Source of the DNA: Pseudobowmanella zhangzhouensis
GTDB taxonomy: Bacteria > Pseudomonadota > Gammaproteobacteria > Enterobacterales > Alteromonadaceae
Length of the DNA: 64,000 nt
Direction: 5' to 3'
Assembly (NCBI RefSeq): GCF_042662685.1
Contig: NZ_JBHSYO010000004.1
Span: 62,001-126,000, forward strand
The position numbers were made by a program, and so were the translations under genes. The notes under the pieces were generated by a model. It worked only from the letters and a program-made list of their open reading frames with translations, did not search any database and was not told the DNA's origin. Positions 60,820-64,000 of the stretch are shown here, in pieces. How positions within the stretch are numbered: the stretch's first letter is position 1; each line of letters starts with the position of its first letter.

Positions 60820-61209
60820 ATGGCAACATTTACCCTATTACTTTCCCAACCACTTAGTGACGCTAATAACGTCATCAACCTGATGGGCTTTGCTCAGGCA
60901 GCCAGAATCGCTGGACACGATATTACCAGCGTGTTTTGTTATCAGGCCGGCACCGAATTTGCCAATCAGCTACAGGTATTACCGTCCGATGAGCCAAACA
61001 TTCGTAAGCAACTGAAATCCTTTTGTCAGCAACATGGCATTGCGCTGGAAGTTTGCATCAGTGCGGCCAATCGCCGGGGCGTCATCAGCGATGAAGATGC
61101 CAGCGACAATGATTTAGCCCATCACAGTCTGGATCCGGATTTTGCACTGGTTGGTTTGGGTGAGTTAGCCCAGCATTTACAGCGCAGCGATCGGGTGGTG
61201 CAATTCTGA
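60820..61209 (+). CDS. tusD: Sulfurtransferase complex subunit TusD
   Basis: 129 aa DsrE-family protein. The persulfide-carrying cysteine is C79 in EVCISAANRRGV, the same context as C78 of E. coli TusD. Takes sulfur from TusA and hands it to TusE for 2-thiouridine in tRNA. It starts just after the yccA terminator, and its stop overlaps the tusC start by one base. Confidence 0.93.
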   Translation: MATFTLLLSQPLSDANNVINLMGFAQAARIAGHDITSVFCYQAGTEFANQLQVLPSDEPNIRKQLKSFCQQHGIALEVCISAANRRGVISDEDASDNDLAHHSLDPDFALVGLGELAQHLQRSDRVVQF

Positions 61210-61568
61210 TGAGTGCCAAACTTGCAATTTTACTCAATCAACCACCGCTGAGCAGTTGGTCGAATCAGGAAGGGTTAGATTTGGCGATGCTGTGTGCCAG
61301 TTTTGGTCAGGACGTAGCCTTGTTTTTTGTCGGTGATGGCGTCTGGCAGTTGTGCCCGGATATCAATCCCCAGTCTGCCGGGCGTAAAAACTTCCACAAG
61401 AGCCTCAAGGCCATGGAATTTTACGACATTGAGCATTTATATGTGTGCGAGCAATCTTTGGCCGAGCGCGGTATCGACGGGCAAAGTCTCGGGCTGGAAA
61501 TCCAGTTACTCTCTCCTGCCCGTATCAGCCAGTTACTGGCCGATCACCCACAAGTGGTGAGGTTCTGA
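61209..61568 (+). CDS. tusC: Sulfurtransferase complex subunit TusC
   Basis: 119 aa DsrF-like protein of the TusBCD hexamer. Family pattern LAILLNQPPLSSWSNQEGLD, LCASFGQDVALFFVGDGVW and KSLKAMEFYDIEHLYVCEQSL. Structural subunit; its TGA overlaps the ATG of tusB. Confidence 0.93.
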   Translation: MSAKLAILLNQPPLSSWSNQEGLDLAMLCASFGQDVALFFVGDGVWQLCPDINPQSAGRKNFHKSLKAMEFYDIEHLYVCEQSLAERGIDGQSLGLEIQLLSPARISQLLADHPQVVRF

Positions 61569-61852
61569 TGCTGCATATAGTAAAATCCAGCCCATTCAGC
61601 GATTTGGCCCTGGAGCAGGCACTGTCGCGCATGCTCCCTCACGACAGTCTGTTACTGATTGGTGATGGCTGCTATGCACTTAGTCTCGGTGATAAATTAT
61701 TCGACGGTATGGCCGACTGCGCGCGGGTGTGGGTGCTGCAAAGCGATGCACAGATGCGCGGCATCCAAATCGAAGGCAGTGGCGCCAGCAGCGCTGATTA
61801 CGCCAAATTTGTCGAACTGACCCTTGAACAATCTAACGTGATTTCCTGGTAA
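61568..61852 (+). CDS. tusB: Sulfurtransferase complex subunit TusB
   Basis: 94 aa DsrH-like protein (MLHIVKSSPFSDLALEQAL; DSLLLIGDGCYAL). Start ATG 61568 overlaps the tusC stop. The same frame is open far upstream into tusC, but only this start matches the family. Confidence 0.92.
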   Translation: MLHIVKSSPFSDLALEQALSRMLPHDSLLLIGDGCYALSLGDKLFDGMADCARVWVLQSDAQMRGIQIEGSGASSADYAKFVELTLEQSNVISW

Positions 61853-61856
61853 CCCT

Positions 61857-62195
61857 ATGCAGTATTTTGTGGAATTTAACGGCCAATCTTTTGAAACCGA
61901 TAAGCTCGGTTACCTCCTTGATCACACTCAATGGTCGCCGGAGCTTGGTACATATATGGCATCGCTGGATAACATCGAACTGGATGAGCAGCGCTGGGAA
62001 GTGATTAACTTTGTTCGCCACTTTTATCTGGAATTTGAAACCAGCCCGGCAATCCGTGCGCTGGTAAAAGCGATGGAAAAAAAATATGGCCCGGAAAAAG
62101 GCAATTCCCGCTATTTGTATAAGCTGTTTCCGCTTGGCCCAGCCAAGCTGGTGAGTAAGTACGCCGGCCTACCCAAACCGAAAAAATGCCTGTAA
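61857..62195 (+). CDS. tusE: Sulfur carrier TusE (DsrC family)
   Basis: 112 aa. DsrC fold (WSPELGTYMASLDNIELDEQRWEV; LYKLFPLGPAKLVSKYAGLPKP) ending with the penultimate cysteine CL that carries the persulfide to MnmA. Four bases after tusB and closed by a bidirectional terminator. Confidence 0.95.
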   Translation: MQYFVEFNGQSFETDKLGYLLDHTQWSPELGTYMASLDNIELDEQRWEVINFVRHFYLEFETSPAIRALVKAMEKKYGPEKGNSRYLYKLFPLGPAKLVSKYAGLPKPKKCL

Positions 62196-62198
62196 AAA

Positions 62199-62222
62199 AG
62201 CCCGCAATCGCGGGCTTTTTTG
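62199..62222. terminator. Bidirectional terminator between tusE and serS
   Basis: AGCCCGC-AATC-GCGGGCT flanked by A6 and T6, between convergent genes. Confidence 0.92.
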
Positions 62223-62234
62223 ATTTTGTCTGAC

Positions 62235-63524
62235 TTACGCCAGTATGTCGGCACCGGCCATATACGAGCGCAGCACCTCTGGAATGGTCACGCTACCATC
62301 GGCATTCTGGTAGTTTTCCAGAATAGCAACCAGAGTACGTCCGACCGCCAAACCTGAGCCATTTAAGGTATGCAGTAACTCAGGCTTACGCGTCTCGGGA
62401 TTACGGAAACGGGCCTGCATCCGGCGCGCCTGAAAATCTCCCATATTTGAACATGAGGAAATTTCACGGTAGGTGTTTTGCGCCGGTAACCATACTTCCA
62501 AATCGTAGGTTTTACGTGAGCCAAAGCCCATATCACCACTACACAGCAACACTTTGCGATACGGTAAGCCCAATAACTGCAATACTTTTTCGGCGTGGCC
62601 GGTAAGTTCTTCCAGCGCCGCATCTGAGTCTTCAGGCTTAACCAACTGAACTAATTCAACTTTGTCGAACTGGTGCTGGCGGATCAAACCACGGGTATCG
62701 CGGCCATAAGACCCTGCTTCACTACGGAAACATGGCGTATGCGCGGTCATCTTAATAGGCAATTGCTCGGCTTCAACGATTTCATCACGAGCAAGGTTGG
62801 TCAGCGGTACTTCAGCCGTTGGGATCAGCGACAGGCTCTGCGCCTCCTCAGTGGCTGGCTTGGTATGGAACAGATCCTCACCAAACTTTGGCAACTGGCC
62901 GGTCCCGAACAGGCTATCGTGATTGACCAGATACGGAACATACATTTCCTGATAGCCATGCTCACCTGTGTGCAGATCCAGCATAAACTGCGACAATGCA
63001 CGGTGCAGACGCGCCATTTGGCCACGCATCACTACAAAGCGTGAACCGGTTAACTTGGCCGCGGCTTCAAAATCCAGACCATTGTGTAAACCCGCAGCGA
63101 CATCAACGTGGTCTTTGACCTCGAAATCAAACGTCCGCGGCTCGCCGAAGCGCAATACTTCCAGGTTATCATTTTCGTCTTTGCCAACCGGCACGCTGTC
63201 GTCCTGCAGGTTAGGAATACCGGCAGAGAGTTCAGCAATAGTATCTAACAGGGTTTTGAGTTCAGCTTTAGCCGCATCCAGATCTTCACCCAGCTTACCC
63301 ACTTCCGCTAACAGCGGCGCGATGTCCTGGCCGGCGGCTTTCGCCTGACCAATAGACTTAGAACGAACGTTACGTTCATTCTGCAGGGCTTCGGTGCGTA
63401 CCTGTAATTCTTTACGCTGCTCTTCCAGTGCACGGAATTGCGCCACATCCAGTTTAAAGCCACGCTGCGCCAGTTTGTCGGCGGCGTAATCCAACTCTGC
63501 GCGAAGGAATTTAGGATCTAACAT
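62235..63524 (-). CDS. serS: Seryl-tRNA synthetase
   Basis: 429 aa. Charges tRNA-Ser and tRNA-Sec. N-terminal antiparallel coiled coil (residues ~25-100) that grips the long variable arm, then class II core: motif 2 CFRSEAGSYGRDTRGLIRQHQF and motif 3 NGSGLAVGRTLVAILENYQ. The class II motifs are complete. Located downstream of rarA-crcB on the - strand; a tRNA-Ser gene is 2.3 kb away. Confidence 0.97.
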   Translation of the reverse strand: MLDPKFLRAELDYAADKLAQRGFKLDVAQFRALEEQRKELQVRTEALQNERNVRSKSIGQAKAAGQDIAPLLAEVGKLGEDLDAAKAELKTLLDTIAELSAGIPNLQDDSVPVGKDENDNLEVLRFGEPRTFDFEVKDHVDVAAGLHNGLDFEAAAKLTGSRFVVMRGQMARLHRALSQFMLDLHTGEHGYQEMYVPYLVNHDSLFGTGQLPKFGEDLFHTKPATEEAQSLSLIPTAEVPLTNLARDEIVEAEQLPIKMTAHTPCFRSEAGSYGRDTRGLIRQHQFDKVELVQLVKPEDSDAALEELTGHAEKVLQLLGLPYRKVLLCSGDMGFGSRKTYDLEVWLPAQNTYREISSCSNMGDFQARRMQARFRNPETRKPELLHTLNGSGLAVGRTLVAILENYQNADGSVTIPEVLRSYMAGADILA

Positions 63525-63551
63525 GTAGAAAATGTACCTTGTCGTTATCGA

Positions 63552-63923
63552 TTATTTATGTGCAATCATTTGCATGCCTAACCAGGCGGCAAGCAGGCAG
63601 CAACCGAGATTGAGCGCAACATTCAGGCCGCTCTTCACCCAATGGCCCTGTTGCATGAGCAACAAGGTATCCATCGAGAAAGTAGAAAACGTGGTGAGTG
63701 CGCCGAGAAAGCCAATCGCCAACAGCGACCGCCACGGCCCAACCGCGACCTGCCCTTGCTCAATCAGGGCGTAAATCAGGCCGAGCAAAAATGACCCGGC
63801 AATATTGACGATTAGTGTACCAAAAGGAAAGCCCTTCCCAAACCAGGTAATCGCGATCTGATTAACGAAAAATCGCAAACAGGCTCCGCTAGCACCACCG
63901 ATGGCAATATACAGGTAGGTCAT
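63552..63923 (-). CDS. crcB: Fluoride channel CrcB/Fluc
   Basis: 123 aa, four membrane helices. GGASGACLRFFVNQ, FPFGTLIVNIAGSFLLG and GFLGALTTFSTFSMDT are the Fluc motifs, with the Na+ site glycine-threonine segment and the phenylalanine-box TFSTFS. Dimeric fluoride exporter. ATG 63923 is one base after the rarA stop; longer starts within rarA are less likely. No fluoride riboswitch is evident because the gene is inside an operon. Confidence 0.92.
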   Translation of the reverse strand: MTYLYIAIGGASGACLRFFVNQIAITWFGKGFPFGTLIVNIAGSFLLGLIYALIEQGQVAVGPWRSLLAIGFLGALTTFSTFSMDTLLLMQQGHWVKSGLNVALNLGCCLLAAWLGMQMIAHK

Positions 63924-63924
63924 G

Positions 63925-64000
63925 CTAGGACTCATAACGCTTGTGCTCACTTTGTTGGTCTAATCCACGTAAATAGTCCAGCTTGGCTTTAATTTGTTTT
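63925..64000 (-). CDS. rarA: C-terminal end of RarA (replication-associated recombination protein A), truncated by the window edge
   Basis: Only the last 24 codons are present: KQIKAKLDYLRGLDQQSEHK followed by RYES and TAG. The E. coli RarA end ([20 protein letters not shown]...) aligns well, and rarA is next to serS in E. coli. One base separates its stop from the crcB ATG. Confidence 0.75.
   Translation of the reverse strand, partial: KQIKAKLDYLRGLDQQSEHKRYES

Overview
This is chromosomal DNA from a gammaproteobacterium, most probably of the Alteromonadales/Shewanella-like lineage. The evidence is gene order: pyrD-zapC-rlmL-glutaredoxin-uup-DUF3466-rmf-fabA, then a cbb3 oxidase cluster followed by fnr-uspE-ttcA-DUF2987-bax, uvrY-uvrC-pgsA-glyW-cysT-leuZ, and yccA-tusDCBE next to serS-crcB-rarA. 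The genus cannot be fixed from the sequence alone. The window is gene-dense and mostly core genome. I see no insertion sequence, integrase, prophage module or CRISPR array.

Layout. 1-8.9 kb: pyrimidine synthesis (pyrD, 5' truncated), cell division (zapC), 23S rRNA methylation (rlmL), an ABC-F ATPase (uup), a predicted GlyGly-CTERM surface protein, ribosome hibernation (rmf) and unsaturated fatty acid synthesis (fabA). 9-22.6 kb: glycogen synthesis (glgC), propionyl-CoA synthetase, a two-gene DNA-repair module (nuclease-fused XPD-like helicase plus FAN1-type nuclease), an amidohydrolase, glutathionylspermidine synthetase/amidase and rluF. 22.6-35.3 kb: two Kef-type antiporters, yaeQ, a patch of poorly characterised genes (two secreted proteins, a MatP-like ribbon-helix-helix protein beside a matS-like palindrome, an SGNH hydrolase, a DUF2797 protein), cytidine deaminase, a LOG-family protein, a Na/Pi symporter and an SRAP protein.

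35.3-44.7 kb is a coherent microaerobic respiration region: ccoNOQP behind a perfect FNR box, the assembly genes ccoH-ccoI-ccoS and a TauE/SafE-like membrane protein, then fnr itself and uspE. 44.7-54.5 kb: ttcA, bax, a LysE exporter, a cobB-type sirtuin, a SapC-family protein, a SPOUT methyltransferase, a ferredoxin, an FAD protein, a YlqF-type GTPase and a periplasmic binding protein. 54.6-58.4 kb: a tRNA operon (Gly, Cys, Leu) and pgsA-uvrC-uvrY. 58.4-60 kb: a small accessory patch and tRNA-Ser. 60-64 kb: yccA, the tusDCBE sulfur relay, serS, crcB and the very end of rarA.

Most unusual non-coding features: (1) two 101-bp tandem degenerate copies of the tRNA-Gly 3' end, each with a hairpin inserted in the T-loop, between glyW and cysT; (2) beside tRNA-Ser, a second tRNA-3'-end derivative whose T-loop is split by a 74-nt multi-hairpin insert; (3) a perfect 15-bp inverted repeat with matS half-sites just upstream of a MatP-like gene; (4) a hairpin at the predicted 5' end of the rmf mRNA. 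Two short genes that are easily missed are described: rmf (58 aa) and a 50-aa membrane protein at 44714-44866.
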